Shown in pieces: positions 20,201 to 24,913 of a DNA stretch of 25,634 bases. Under the pieces are notes generated by a model that worked only from the letters and a program-made list of their open reading frames with translations, made no database searches and was not told the origin of the DNA. Made by a program: the position numbers and the translations under genes. Where the stretch lies: assembly GCA_000934455.1 (NCBI GenBank), contig KN884912.1, positions 1-25,634 on the forward strand. Direction: 5' to 3'. Positions within the stretch are counted from its first letter, which is position 1. Each line of letters begins with the position of its first letter. The DNA comes from Apostichopus parvimensis. Taxonomy: Eukaryota > Echinodermata > Holothuroidea > Aspidochirotida > Stichopodidae.

Positions 20201-22862
20201 TCTTCCAACGAAGCAATATTTATAGATTATAATAATATTCAGAAGAAACATTCTGATTGAAAGAATTGTATGCCGGCTTTAATAAGTGATATTTCCACAA
20301 ACTTAATATTTCTTAAGTTATTTCTTGGCTGATTGCCCCGAAAGGAACAAATTTATCACCAACGGTGTACACCGACATATTTGAAAATGCTGCTGGTCAA
20401 CTGCAGCTTCCCTTGGACATCATCAGGCCCATCACTAGCTATACTCATTGCCAATCTGCAATGGATGTATGATTGGACTTTCTCTGGACCTCCATTCCCT
20501 ATGTCATCTTGGCCAGCACTATAACTACTTTAATTTGGTATTCAGCATTAAATCCATTCAAAACTTTACTTACGGTCATAGAGCGAAAATTTACACATTC
20601 TTTATTTGTTGTAAGATAAATATCGGAAAATTGGATATCAACGGTAAAATGTCCAATTTAGTGAAACACTGTACAAACAACTTTAAGTACAATATTCCTT
20701 TTTCACTTTTGTTGCAAGTCTTGAGAAGTGCACCGCCAACGTTTGTGAAAACGACGAGATCTGTGCTTCTAATAAAGGGTACAATATCTTCAATGACACA
20801 TGAGAGTTGCTCTTTGAAAAATGCGATCACAATTTCTAAAAATCATTGACAAAAAGCAAAATGATTTGATTGTACCTTGAAAAACAAAAGTCGAAAACTA
20901 TTAAATGCAGCATGAACACAACACCACTCTACTTGAACTTTTTTTACTATCAAGTTATGAGTTTCAGTACATTGCCCTAAGTCTAGATGTGCCTCTCTTA
21001 AGGTGCAAGTGTGTCTTCAAACGTGATTTTGATTACATATTAAACTGCTCGGAATAGAACTCACCACCGTTCCTTCGTCCCCTGCCTCTGCCGAAGTCTC
21101 GATCTCCTCTGTACCTGTCACGACTACCTCCATCGTATTCTCTACCCTTTCCTGAAGGAAGAAGAGATGTACTCAAATACTGTCTGTGCACCATAGAGAT
21201 CTTAAAGACTTTGGAACAAAAGTGTCTCTGTGTACTTTCATAGCATATACAGTTCCAGCCAGCTTACCTCAGTCCTAGGACCCTTACCCCTCACCACCAA
21301 GTATGACTTTCTCAAAGCACTGCAAGGAGAACAAGTAATACTCTCCCATTCCTTGGTTTCCCTCTTCAAGAAAAACTATGTCCTGCAACATCAGTTACAG
21401 AAAATGTTACTTACCTCTCGCCATCCGCGGAGGTAGGGGTCCACGGCCACCTCTTCCCTTTCCTCTGTAACCACCCTCCCTGTCACGGCGCCTATCTGGA
21501 TCCTGTCCTCTGTCCCTGCTTTCAGAGTCGTTATTTTTGTCACGATCACGGCCACCCCTCCCCCGTTCCCTGTCTGGTTTACTCCCACGGGCACTGATGT
21601 CTAGGTCCGGGGAGTCCAGCTGGGCCTTGCCAGAACCTCCCTGTTGGCTCCGAAGCTTACTTTTCTTGCTGCTTGTGGTCACCCAACCATCGATCTGTAC
21701 AAAGACACATATTGTAACAATTTTAAATACAGGATATCACTTGAAAAGCTATATATCCTGTGGAAACAAATGTTTGGGTTTACTTGGGGTTCTTACTCAT
21801 CATCAAACAAGGTCAATTGAAAAAAAACACCTCATTGTAGGGCCAAAGTACCACACTTTCAGCCAATTAACACCATTGTTACTACGAGAAAGAACTAAAC
21901 TGAGACGAGTGGCTGCTATTGCTTTTATCAATACCCGTCTCCACGGACCTCTTCTTACTCTTGGATGCTTCTGGCAGGAGTAGTAAGGAGCATTTGAATT
22001 CTGTGTAAATGCTTGGTTTGCTTCACTTTGCATTGCATCAGCCGCTCCTTGAAATATTCTTCCTCCCTCTTCCACAGAGGATGAGGAGAATGTCTTTACC
22101 AACTTTTAACTTCAGTGACATGTAACTCTTTCTGGCAGTCATACTCACGGATTTATTTTCAGTTTCATCCCTCTCTAGGAGCATGTTGATGGCCTGTTCT
22201 GTGTCGTAGTTTGCATCGTACAGGACGACCAGAATCTCATCTTCTGTTCTATTTGTCAGCTCTTTTATCTGTTGGACCTGCTCTTTGATTTTGTCGTTAT
22301 CCATTTCAGTACTGTCTGAATATATCATGGTGGCCAGTCGAATCTGTTCTGCTGTAGCCTAACGATCAAAATGAGATAGAATAATCTTGATCAGATGCAC
22401 TTTGGCTGTTGACAGCTCTTTTAAAATGGATATCGAGGGTGGTAGCAGGCCTCCACAAGCTCTCTTAAGAAAACTACTTGCCATTTGGCGAACACGACTA
22501 ACCTTCTACCCACCCAAACACAAAATTTCACCTGTCACTAATTTAATAACACTGTTTTAGTCCATCCCATATTTGTATAAACTTGTGTGAAGAAATACTA
22601 GTTCTGTAATATCCCCCAAATGGAAGAAGATATTTCTGAGCTGTTTGGGGAGGGTGTTCATGACAGTTATTTCTATCACATTACTAATGATGGTAGGGGT
22701 TTGTGTCTCTTTTAAAGTATCCCTTTCTTGGGTTCTTACCTTTTTGCCGGCTGGGGGCTCTGCAGGTACAGGAATTGTGGGGGATTTCACATTCTGTGCT
22801 TTCTGTTGTGAGCCTTTATCCCTAGGGCCTCCGCCCTTGGTATTACTCTTTGTTGAAACCAT
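2104..22862 (-). CDS. UBAP2L: UBAP2L/UBAP2/Lingerer-family protein, 21 coding exons, C-terminus missing
   Basis: Joining 21 minus-strand exons gives 1100 codons plus one base with no stop; every junction is GT-AG and every phase fits, which is the main support. Domain order: UBA domain (about residues 63-105), RGG/RD-rich region (about 146-250), acidic Trp-containing motif (282-302), UBAP2/Lingerer motif (about 485-515, VEMP then VQFGAMD), Ser/Gly-rich middle (about 640-895), PPNLPPG (899-905), poly-Q (1000-1008) and FLNPTLPPGY (1024-1033). This matches vertebrate UBAP2L, about 1090 residues long. That family is a cytoplasmic RNA-binding scaffold that nucleates stress granules with G3BP, has an RGG region methylated by arginine methyltransferases, and associates with ribosomes; Drosophila Lingerer is the orthologue. 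Those functions are family knowledge. The C-terminal end was not found. Vertebrates have UBAP2 and UBAP2L paralogues; I cannot tell whether this species has one or two. Confidence 0.95.
2201..2852 (-). other. Intron with short CAT microsatellite
   Basis: This is the intron between the last two recognised exons. It holds a (CAT)n run at about 2314-2330, which superficially resembles repeated C boxes on the minus strand but has no D box at a suitable distance. Nothing else is recognised. Confidence 0.7.
2853..3028 (-). CDS. UBAP2L: UBAP2L exon, FLNPTLPPGY block, residues 1011-1068
   Basis: The acceptor CTTTCCCTAG and donor AGCACG|GTTTGT bound 176 bases. The product begins GGHHQTQAQTQTPFLNPTLP and continues PGY, closely matching human THHTTQQTFLNPALPPGY. 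The rest is Gly/Tyr/Pro-rich and ends LSYPVFPAVST, like human YGPAVFPVAPTSS. The donor GTTTGT is the weakest in the gene. Confidence 0.95.
3470..3595. repeat. 21-bp tandem repeat, about six copies, in an intron
   Basis: The unit is approximately GCTGGCTGTACATTATCYTA plus one base, repeated about six times with a few substitutions. A minus-strand frame stays open across it (a YSQHKIM-type heptad) only because the unit is a multiple of three and lacks stops in that frame. It is not a gene. Confidence 0.9.
3945..4023 (-). ncRNA. Box C/D snoRNA, subfamily A copy 1 (SNORD59-like 18S guide)
   Basis: On the minus strand: C box ATGATGA (4009-4015), D' CTGA (3980-3983), C' ATGAAGA (3967-3973) and D box CTGA (3952-3955), 64 nt from C to D. 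Flanking TGTTAAA and TTTAACA form a perfect 7-bp terminal stem. The 13 nt upstream of D' (3984-3996) are complementary to AAGAACGAAAGTC of 18S rRNA. The fifth base from D' pairs with an A, consistent with the 2'-O-methylated A guided by SNORD59 in vertebrates (18S A1031 in human numbering, from memory). It lies in the host intron 3029-4633 on the host strand, so intron excision and trimming is the expected route. Confidence 0.88.
4244..4575. repeat. Two-copy local duplication in an intron
   Basis: Two diverged copies, about 4244-4400 and 4430-4575, share blocks such as TTTGGAAATCTAGTAT, GTACTTTAACC and TTTTGTACTCATGCT in the same order. Both are rich in TTGTACTC-like words. The overlapping open frames on both strands are not supported as genes. 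Confidence 0.75.
4634..4826 (-). CDS. UBAP2L: UBAP2L exon with poly-Q tract, residues 946-1009
   Basis: The acceptor TTAACGTAG is short on pyrimidines, but phase and homology support it: GYPYDLQQYQQL aligns with human RFPLDYYSIP, TGRDA (963-967) with TGRDG, and KFTRNDAASP with KFGRGDASSP. Nine glutamines follow (1000-1008) in a mix of CAG and CAA codons. The donor is GCTG|GTAAGT, phase 1. Mixed codons make the tract less prone to slippage than pure CAG. Confidence 0.95.
4827..6080 (-). other. Intron hosting snoRNA copy 2
   Basis: This is the intron between the poly-Q exon and the 19-codon exon. Apart from the snoRNA at 5310-5392, it is AT-rich sequence in which I see no repeat array or coding segment. 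Confidence 0.75.
5310..5392 (-). ncRNA. Box C/D snoRNA, subfamily A copy 2
   Basis: C box ATGATGA (5376-5382), D' CTGA (5347-5350), C' ATGAAGA (5334-5340), D box CTGA (5319-5322); C-to-D length 64 nt. The core differs from copy 1 at three positions and from copy 3 at two, all outside the boxes and the 18S guide (5351-5363). The terminal stem is imperfect (GATG with CATC outside an internal mismatch). The flanks do not align with those of copies 1 or 3, so the conserved core stands out. It lies alone in its host intron, same strand as the host. Confidence 0.88.
6081..6137 (-). CDS. UBAP2L: UBAP2L short exon, YNFEDLMLQ block, residues 927-945
   Basis: The acceptor CTTTATCAG and donor CCGATG|GTGAGT bound 57 bases, exactly 19 codons in phase 0. 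The product AHQFYNFEDLMLQRMQQPM matches human PQVYGYDDLQMLQTRFP. It could be skipped without changing frame. Confidence 0.93.
6138..7469 (-). other. Intron hosting snoRNA copy 3
   Basis: This is the intron between the 19-codon exon and the PPNLPPG exon. Besides the snoRNA at 6651-6738 I see no repeat or gene. Plus-strand open frames at 6889-7116 and 7219-7449 have no protein-like composition or homology. A box pair at 7275-7319 was considered and rejected as a second snoRNA. Confidence 0.7.
6651..6738 (-). ncRNA. Box C/D snoRNA, subfamily A copy 3
   Basis: C box ATGATGA (6720-6726), D' CTGA (6691-6694), C' ATGAAGA (6678-6684), D box CTGA (6663-6666); 64 nt from C to D. A perfect but more distant inverted repeat, CACATGT and ACATGTG, flanks the boxes as a possible external stem. 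The 18S guide (6695-6707) is identical to the other four copies. One substitution turns CAGAG into CTGAG near the D box, slightly altering the second guide. Confidence 0.88.
7470..7561 (-). CDS. UBAP2L: UBAP2L exon, PPNLPPG block, residues 897-926
   Basis: The acceptor CTCTCTCTCCAG and donor GCATAT|GTAAGT bound 92 bases. It encodes KVPPNLPPGMPFVNHHLIMG then GHGLLPVNAY, closely matching human KAPPNLPPGVPPLLPNPYIM and GLLHAYPP. It is one of the best-conserved C-terminal blocks of the family. Confidence 0.95.
7612..7996. repeat. Truncated copy (Z) of the snoRNA-bearing intronic duplication
   Basis: This segment aligns with about 11565-11925 through shared blocks such as GTTGTGACA..TCACTAAATT, AATGAAGTGAACAAGACCTG, CTCAACAACC.ATTACAAG and GGAACCATTAGCTCAG. 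The alignment stops just after CCAATCAG, the D box end of the snoRNA, so the snoRNA body is absent. In host orientation this is a 5' truncation. Confidence 0.8.
8015..8395. repeat. Second copy (Y) of the snoRNA-bearing duplication
   Basis: It aligns with about 11627-12045, including TACTCCCAAAAGT, CTCAACTGAAAATACTGTG and AATGAAGTGAACAAGACCTGC, the whole snoRNA and the trailing CTGGAGAATCATC. It lacks an internal block of roughly 60 bp that the 11.6-kb copy has (around GGAACCATTAGCTCAG). It sits directly next to copy Z, as a tandem arrangement. Confidence 0.82.
8244..8316 (-). ncRNA. Box C/D snoRNA, subfamily B copy 4
   Basis: C box ATGATGA (8305-8311), D' CTGA (8277-8280), C' GTGAAGA (8263-8269), D box CTGA (8248-8251); 64 nt from C to D, aligning without gaps to subfamily A. 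CCAG and TTGG flank the boxes as a short terminal stem with one G-U pair. The 18S guide (8281-8293) is identical to the A copies, but the sequence between C' and D and around the C box is different, so the D-box guide would be distinct. It lies in the host intron 7562-9211. Confidence 0.86.
8690..9115. repeat. Diverged two-copy duplication in an intron
   Basis: Segments at about 8690-8870 and 8945-9115 share, in order, ACCTGCA/ACCTCCT-like starts, ATATCG.AAACATCATTTCACT, AGGGTCCA, GATTCTAAA and TCTTTATA. They are diverged local copies with no coding content. Confidence 0.7.
9212..9425 (-). CDS. UBAP2L: UBAP2L Ser/Thr-rich exon, residues 825-895
   Basis: The acceptor CCTTTTCAG and donor TCAA|GTAAGT bound 214 bases, leaving one base of a split Asn codon. 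The product is nearly all Ser, Thr, Ala and Gly (SVSTTSTSSISASATTLSSA), like the long Ser/Thr stretch before the PPNLPPG block in vertebrate UBAP2L. The plus-strand open frame here is its antisense shadow. Confidence 0.92.
9426..10124 (-). other. Intron with a poly-G run
   Basis: This is the intron between the two Ser-rich exons. A G-run followed by GAGGGGAGAGAG occurs at about 9480-9502 (C-rich in the transcript). No snoRNA of the five-copy family and no other recognisable element is present. Confidence 0.7.
10125..10574 (-). CDS. UBAP2L: UBAP2L long Ser/Gly-rich exon, residues 675-824
   Basis: The acceptor CGTTTCAG and donor TCCCAG|GTAAGA bound exactly 150 codons, phase 0 at both ends, so the exon can be skipped cleanly. 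It is the longest exon and strongly Ser/Gly/Thr-biased, with loose repeats of the type SxGxxxxLGG, for example GTNSLGGVTSMGATSV. This is a low-complexity disordered segment with no clear vertebrate alignment, probably expanded in this lineage. GC content is high compared with the flanking introns. Confidence 0.91.
10683..10744. repeat. Short tandem duplication in an intron
   Basis: CACTGGGGATTAGTATACCA occurs twice in succession, separated by a few C-rich bases. It lies in the 358-bp intron 10575-10932, which otherwise contains AT-rich sequence and a CCCTCC-rich tract and no gene. Confidence 0.85.
10933..11045 (-). CDS. UBAP2L: UBAP2L exon, residues 638-674
   Basis: The acceptor GCCATCACAG and donor CGACAG|GTGGGA bound 113 bases. 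The start SAVDSTTLSSSVG parallels human GSAVKSDSPSTSS. The rest (LPPSTGYGLPGGQGLSTSRQ) is Gly/Ser/Pro-rich and disordered. The donor is weaker than the others, leaving room for regulated splicing. Confidence 0.86.
11188..11400. repeat. 16-17-bp minisatellite, about a dozen units
   Basis: The unit is approximately CTCTCACATTGAGGCA, with frequent variants (CACTGAGGCACTCTAG) and a few shortened units. It lies just inside the intron 11046-12505, on the acceptor side of the exon at 10933. No coding potential is supported. Confidence 0.9.
11565..12045. repeat. Longest copy (X) of the snoRNA-bearing intronic duplication
   Basis: This roughly 480-bp segment covers both the part shared with 7612-7996 and the part shared with 8015-8395, so it is closest to the ancestral unit. 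In host orientation, the snoRNA is at the 5' end and about 350 bp of tail follows. No terminal repeats, poly-A tail, tRNA-like promoter or coding region is visible, so it is not a recognised transposon class. Confidence 0.8.
11917..11989 (-). ncRNA. Box C/D snoRNA, subfamily B copy 5
   Basis: C box ATGATGA (11978-11984), D' CTGA (11950-11953), C' GTGAAGA (11936-11942), D box CTGA (11921-11924); 64 nt from C to D. It differs from copy 4 at only two positions, both between C' and D. The 18S guide is at 11954-11966. Copies 4 and 5 also share flanks, so their similarity alone does not prove selection, but the boxes and guide agree with subfamily A. It lies in the host intron 11046-12505. Confidence 0.86.
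12506..12602 (-). CDS. UBAP2L: UBAP2L exon, residues 605-636
   Basis: The acceptor CGTTTATAG and donor GAAA|GTAAGG bound 97 bases, leaving one base of a split Ser codon. The product LAPDPIPLPTQSELKSSPYL then GGQKTASNG resembles the human block YPSSISSSPQKDLTQAKNG. The match is modest, and phase continuity carries much of the weight. Confidence 0.86.
12603..13853 (-). other. Intron dominated by the 48-bp array
   Basis: This is the intron between the exons at 12506 and 13854. It holds the 48-bp tandem array at 12883-13199. The remainder is AT-rich without a recognised element. Confidence 0.75.
12883..13199. repeat. 48-bp tandem repeat, about 6.5 copies
   Basis: Units start with TGTACACTGTAGGAGAGATG at 12931, 12979, 13027, 13075, 13123 and 13171 (an earlier variant starts at 12883). 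The period is exactly 48 bp throughout. Copies differ by only a few substitutions, so the array is recently expanded or homogenised. It is in an intron and not coding. Confidence 0.95.
13854..14043 (-). CDS. UBAP2L: UBAP2L exon, Ser-rich linker, residues 542-604
   Basis: The acceptor CTCTTTACAG and donor CAAAAA|GTAAGA bound 190 bases. The product is Ser/Ala/Tyr-rich (ASHMSSYNAKVTDSAYSTGI) and ends GQNVPSQK. It corresponds to the poorly conserved Ser/Tyr stretch after the UBAP2/Lingerer motif in vertebrates. No folded domain is visible. Confidence 0.9.
14044..14779 (-). other. Intron, nothing recognised
   Basis: This is the intron between the UBAP2/Lingerer-motif exon and the next exon. I see no repeat array, snoRNA or coding segment. 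TCATCAT at 14081-14087 has no D box partner. Confidence 0.7.
14780..14949 (-). CDS. UBAP2L: UBAP2L exon encoding the UBAP2/Lingerer motif, residues 485-540
   Basis: The acceptor TTCTTTTCAG and donor TTTCAG|GTAACT bound 170 bases. FPPSAVEMPLSARGLGPLDV then QFGAMDINIDPAITDYG is the conserved UBAP2/Lingerer domain (Pfam UBAP2-Lig, formerly DUF3697); human has VEMP, LNLQFGAL and the acidic tail. In human UBAP2L this region is reported to bind the G3BP NTF2-like domain. It is the second most diagnostic exon. Confidence 0.95.
15088..15662. repeat. 43-47-bp minisatellite, about 13 copies, filling most of an intron
   Basis: The unit is approximately AAGTACACACACTGTTAGTACC followed by TACATGAACGTGCTAGCTATACAAT; most are 47 bp, and some early ones are 43-45 bp with TACATAAACCTGCTAGAC. 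It occupies about two thirds of the intron 14950-15789. In host orientation each unit reads GGTACTAACAG, containing the sequence TACTAAC. Confidence 0.95.
15790..15927 (-). CDS. UBAP2L: UBAP2L exon, Gln/Lys-rich linker, residues 439-484
   Basis: The acceptor TTTTTGATAG and donor AGCAAG|GTGAGT bound exactly 46 codons, phase 0 at both ends, so it could be skipped without a frameshift. It encodes a Ser/Gln/Pro run ending HGQQKPTRKKLPPGNSK, matching the human SAPQMSP to QQKKK segment just before the UBAP2/Lingerer motif. Confidence 0.92.
16024..16120. repeat. TTATC/TTAGC pentanucleotide microsatellite
   Basis: Runs of CTTAT and CTTAG pentamers lie in the intron 15928-16534. The rest of that intron shows nothing recognisable. 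Confidence 0.9.
16535..16700 (-). CDS. UBAP2L: UBAP2L exon, IDIAELF block, residues 384-438
   Basis: The acceptor TTTGCCTGCAG and donor TCGCAG|GTAAGA bound 166 bases. It starts SIDIAELFRNS, matching the human RIDLAVLLGK block, a short hydrophobic helix in an otherwise disordered region. It then gives FSQFQTYQTPPTIPSGEPPK, Ser/Pro/Gln-rich. Confidence 0.91.
16701..17610 (-). other. Intron, pyrimidine-rich end only
   Basis: This intron contains a CTACCTCCTTAC-type repeat at about 17510-17545 on the plus strand, purine-rich in the transcript and close to the donor. No gene, snoRNA or mobile element is recognised. Confidence 0.7.
17611..17852 (-). CDS. UBAP2L: UBAP2L exon, residues 303-382
   Basis: The acceptor CATACTAG lacks a clear pyrimidine tract, but phase and homology support it: LTHSQVFTASAADE continues from the previous exon as human SETKIFTAS does. 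The remainder is Pro/Ser/Thr-rich and presumably disordered. The donor is CGCAG|GTAACG, phase 2. Another AG 16 bases inside the exon would break the reading frame. Confidence 0.9.
17967..18128. repeat. 80-bp tandem duplication in an intron
   Basis: Two successive copies share CACCTA.AATTGACTA.AGATT, AAAGAAATGAT.AATTTG and TCAGTGGCCC in order. They lie in the 420-bp intron 17853-18272 and are not coding. Confidence 0.85.
18273..18337 (-). CDS. UBAP2L: UBAP2L exon, acidic Trp motif, residues 282-302
   Basis: The acceptor CTTCAACACAG and donor GGAGAT|GTAAGT bound 65 bases, ending in phase 0. It encodes WDDVEQSARKEDWGAEEWTG, matching the acidic tryptophan-rich segment of vertebrate UBAP2L just before the IFTAS block. 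The spacing of the three later Trp/acidic pairs is family-typical. Confidence 0.9.
18338..20003 (-). other. Two introns flanking the exon at 19323-19393, nothing recognised
   Basis: Apart from the exon at 19323-19393, this is AT-rich sequence with a short TCTCTCTC tract near 19255 and a C-run near 19696. I find no snoRNA boxes at suitable spacing and no repeats of note. Confidence 0.7.
19323..19393 (-). CDS. UBAP2L: UBAP2L exon, Asn/Asp linker, residues 258-280
   Basis: The acceptor TTTTTTGCAG and donor GAGA|GTAAGT bound 71 bases that fit the phases on both sides. The product NSKPVENDAFNSGDNVWRN resembles the human linker containing NTWNN, between the RGG region and the acidic Trp motif. Short phase-rotating exons here explain why no long open frame is visible. 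Confidence 0.87.
20004..20073 (-). CDS. UBAP2L: UBAP2L exon, end of the RGG region, residues 235-256
   Basis: The acceptor TTCTGTTTCAG and donor GA|GTAAGT bound 70 bases, entering after one base of a codon and leaving after two. The product (MNGPARSSRGGGARSFTNSS) ends the Gly/Arg tract and passes into the Asn/Ser linker seen in vertebrate UBAP2L. Confidence 0.88.
20074..21064 (-). other. Intron, nothing recognised
   Basis: Overlapping plus and minus open frames at 20448-20849 and 20591-20830 have AT-rich, low-quality translations. They are probably chance frames in intron sequence. Confidence 0.65.
21065..21151 (-). CDS. UBAP2L: UBAP2L exon, second part of the RGG region, residues 205-233
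   Basis: The acceptor CTTCCTTCAG and donor GGTG|GTGAGT bound 87 bases, phase 1 at both ends. The product is dense in Arg and Gly (DRYRGDRDFGRGRGRRNG) and continues the RNA-binding tract. A second GT three bases to the left could serve as an alternative donor and would change the protein by one residue. Confidence 0.9.
21415..21694 (-). CDS. UBAP2L: UBAP2L exon encoding the RD/RGG-rich region, residues 112-204
   Basis: The acceptor TTGTACAG precedes IDGWVTTSSKKSK, which aligns with the Trp-containing linker after the UBA domain in vertebrate UBAP2L. The rest is very Arg/Asp/Gly-rich and ends in RGKGRGGRG before the donor AGAG|GTAAGT, phase 1. Such tracts bind RNA and are arginine-methylation substrates in the family. 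It is GC-richer than the introns. Confidence 0.94.
21695..22148 (-). other. Intron between the UBA and RGG exons, nothing recognised
   Basis: Open frames on both strands run across this intron and into the flanking exons, but their translations show no known motif. The segment TCATCATC near 21797 has no D box partner. Confidence 0.65.
22149..22358 (-). CDS. UBAP2L: UBAP2L exon encoding the UBA domain, residues 42-111
   Basis: It starts at phase 0 after TTAG and ends at TCC|GTGAGT, giving 70 codons. It opens with ATAEQIRLATMI, almost identical to the start of the vertebrate family's conserved N-terminal block. A three-helix UBA domain follows at about residues 63-105: helix 1 IKEQVQQIKELT, then TEDEILVVLYDANYD, then TEQAINMLLE. 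UBA domains bind ubiquitin; in this family the domain is best known as a fixed N-terminal module. This is the exon that identifies the gene most securely. Confidence 0.97.
22359..22739 (-). other. Intron, nothing recognised
   Basis: This 381-bp intron lies between the start-codon exon and the UBA exon, with donor GTAAGA and acceptor GATCGTTAG. No repeats or RNA genes are seen. Confidence 0.75.
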
Positions 22863-22869
22863 TTGTGAA
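22740..22869 (-). CDS. UBAP2L: UBAP2L exon with start codon, residues 1-41
   Basis: The acceptor CTGTACAG is followed by 7 untranslated bases and ATG at 22862; the donor is AAAAAG|GTAAGA, phase 0. The product is a basic, Lys/Gly/Pro-rich leader beginning MVSTKSNTKGGG, with no signal peptide or membrane segment. Vertebrate UBAP2L has a comparable short disordered leader before the conserved ATAEQIRLA block, which here begins at the next exon. Confidence 0.88.
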
Positions 22870-24706
22870 CTGTACAGTATATACAAGGTATATACAAATT
22901 AAAGCTGAGGAAAAGAGAAAGAAAAATATATGTGGCATGTTGGCTATATAGAACTCTGCAGTGCTCAAGGGTTGAAAGCTCTCTGAAATATGTGGTCCTT
23001 GGTACCACTTTGTACTCAAACTAATATTACAGTAAATGTACAAGTAAAGAGAAATAGTCTGTGGATTAAACAAAATAGGTGACATCTTCAGTAGGATGTA
23101 ATCTCTGAGAGCTCCTCAAAGACTAAACTGAGACGATGCAAGAATTAAAATACTTCTAATGATCCATAAATATAAAAAAAATTGCCATTACTTTGCACAG
23201 TATACAGAGTATATGACGAGTCAAAACTTGATCAAGCAAAGAAAAACTGATTGGAAGTCAGTTATACAAGTTGTAAGTAATCTGATCACAACAGCAACCA
23301 TGATGCAGATAGCTATATTGCTAATGCCATCCAGAGGGACTAGCTTAGTTGCTTTAAATATATAGGCAATGTTTCAAAATCAAACTCTATCAAGGCTAAA
23401 ATGTCCTAAGACTTTGGAGGTACTGTCTTCAAAAATAAATTGTGGGATTGTTCTTTTTCCCATGTTTTATTTTGGGGGGAGGGGGTGGAATCCTAATAGA
23501 ATATAATTACTTCCATCCATTAATAAGACAAAGCCATAAATGCTTTATGATGAAATGTGAAATAGCCTTAAATTATGACGTGCAGTCTTAAAGTTTTGTT
23601 GCTGGGCTATGCCAAAATTCAAACATCACTACACCTAGATAGCCTTAAAATGCATCTACTATACAAACTCTGTTATGAAGGAATGCAATCCATGCAAAAT
23701 TGAAAGGAAAAGGTCTGTAAAAATGGGGAAGGGAAAATAAGCTGAATCTTTGTCTAGAAAAACTGCGGCACCTTTAGGGATAGGCTCAGAGTTAGACTAA
23801 TATTAATTGTAATGTGTGTAAACAAACTGTGCTTGACTGTCCACATTTCCGCTGTAATTATAGGGCTACGATTGTCTGTCATCAAAACTTCTGACAAAAT
23901 CCCTATTGACAAAACTTTTGACGAGCACTGAACCACCACAATCGGTGCTTGTTTTAGCCCTGAATAAATGTAGACCTAGACTATGCTACCTATTTGATAG
24001 ATTCAAGAACAATTACTATTTTGCTAGCCTTACACAAAGCCAAAGGTTAGACCTAAAGTTTGGGTCTCGCCTTAGCCTAAGTGAAAATGTCTAACTTGTC
24101 CAAGTTGTAACGTTAGGCTAACGTCACGATAAGCCTAAGGCTAAGGCAAGTTACATTATGCTTCTTACAATCATTTACACTTGAATATCGGCCATAGTTA
24201 AGATTGCTGTTTGCGATCAATATAATAACAACGTTCAAAATCTCAGTTCAGAAAGAAAATTTACCATATGTTTAGGCCGCTACTGAAAGATGTGGATTGA
24301 TTTGCAAACCACGCTTCCGCAACTGTGCTGAGTTTTGTTGTTGTGTTGACATTTAAACCTAGGATATTGTATACACACAATACAGCCTATACTCAGCAAC
24401 ACGCAGAGGTGAGTGTTAATCGTAACGCTGAATGGAGCTAGTCATTGCGATGGTATGGGCTAACGAGATATGTGTGAATCGAATACGCAATGAGTAACTA
24501 TTATTAGTACTGATTACGATAAGTACACGTGTGGTGATGAATAATATACTGAAATTACATCCTTACGAGAACCTAAAGCATACAATGCTGCATTTAATAA
24601 AAAGCAGAAGTTTATGTATATTCTGGATTGAAAGATTCGATATCGTATAACAATCAAATATTGGTAAAATCCGTCGCCACTTTGAGGCGAACGCATCCCT
24701 ACTTAC
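22870..24706 (-). other. First intron (5'UTR intron)
   Basis: This is the long intron between the 5'UTR exon and the start-codon exon. It is AT-rich, with no snoRNA of the family and no coding segment. CpG frequency rises to the right of about 24.1 kb as the promoter is approached; transcription factor sites within a first intron are plausible but not demonstrated. Confidence 0.6.
24266..24283 (-). other. Possible alternative 5'UTR micro-exon
   Basis: On the minus strand a good acceptor (CATCTTTCAG) is followed about 18 bases later by a fair donor (ATATG|GTAAAT). It lies between the 5'UTR exon and the first coding exon, so it could be an optional untranslated micro-exon or the 3' end of an alternative first exon. 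Nothing coding is seen, and chance is a real possibility. Confidence 0.2.
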
Positions 24707-24900
24707 CTTTCCGATGTGCAAACGAAGATCGAAAATTGCTGCAATGTGAAGTACAAAGGAGGAGGTCACGTGGTTAAGGTCATTCGTTTCAGCGGTAGAC
24801 TGGACGTCATATCCGGGTGGGTTGTTAGCACTGTAAATGTAATTCAAGTCAAGTTGACGGTCCCGATACATTTTTTTAAGGTCCCCGGCTGCAAAGACAG
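24707..24900 (-). promoter_or_regulatory. UBAP2L: Probable 5'UTR exon and promoter of the UBAP2L gene
   Basis: A consensus donor (AAG|GTAAGT) ends a candidate exon at 24707. Joined to the acceptor at 22870-22871, it puts an in-frame TGA at 24766-24768 and no ATG before the one at 22862, which supports that start codon. The right edge (transcription start) is uncertain. The region is richer in CpG than its surroundings and contains an E-box CACGTG (24767-24772), a CRE-like GACGTCA (24803-24809) and an adjacent ETS-like ATCCGG (24811-24816), elements common in housekeeping promoters. They may lie inside the exon rather than upstream of it. Confidence 0.55.
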
Positions 24901-24913
24901 ATGTGTTTCGCGG

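Noticed and set aside
20448-20849. 133-codon plus-strand open frame in an intron
   Set aside because: AT-rich, no motifs, overlapped by a comparable minus-strand frame, and no splice or start context; consistent with chance.
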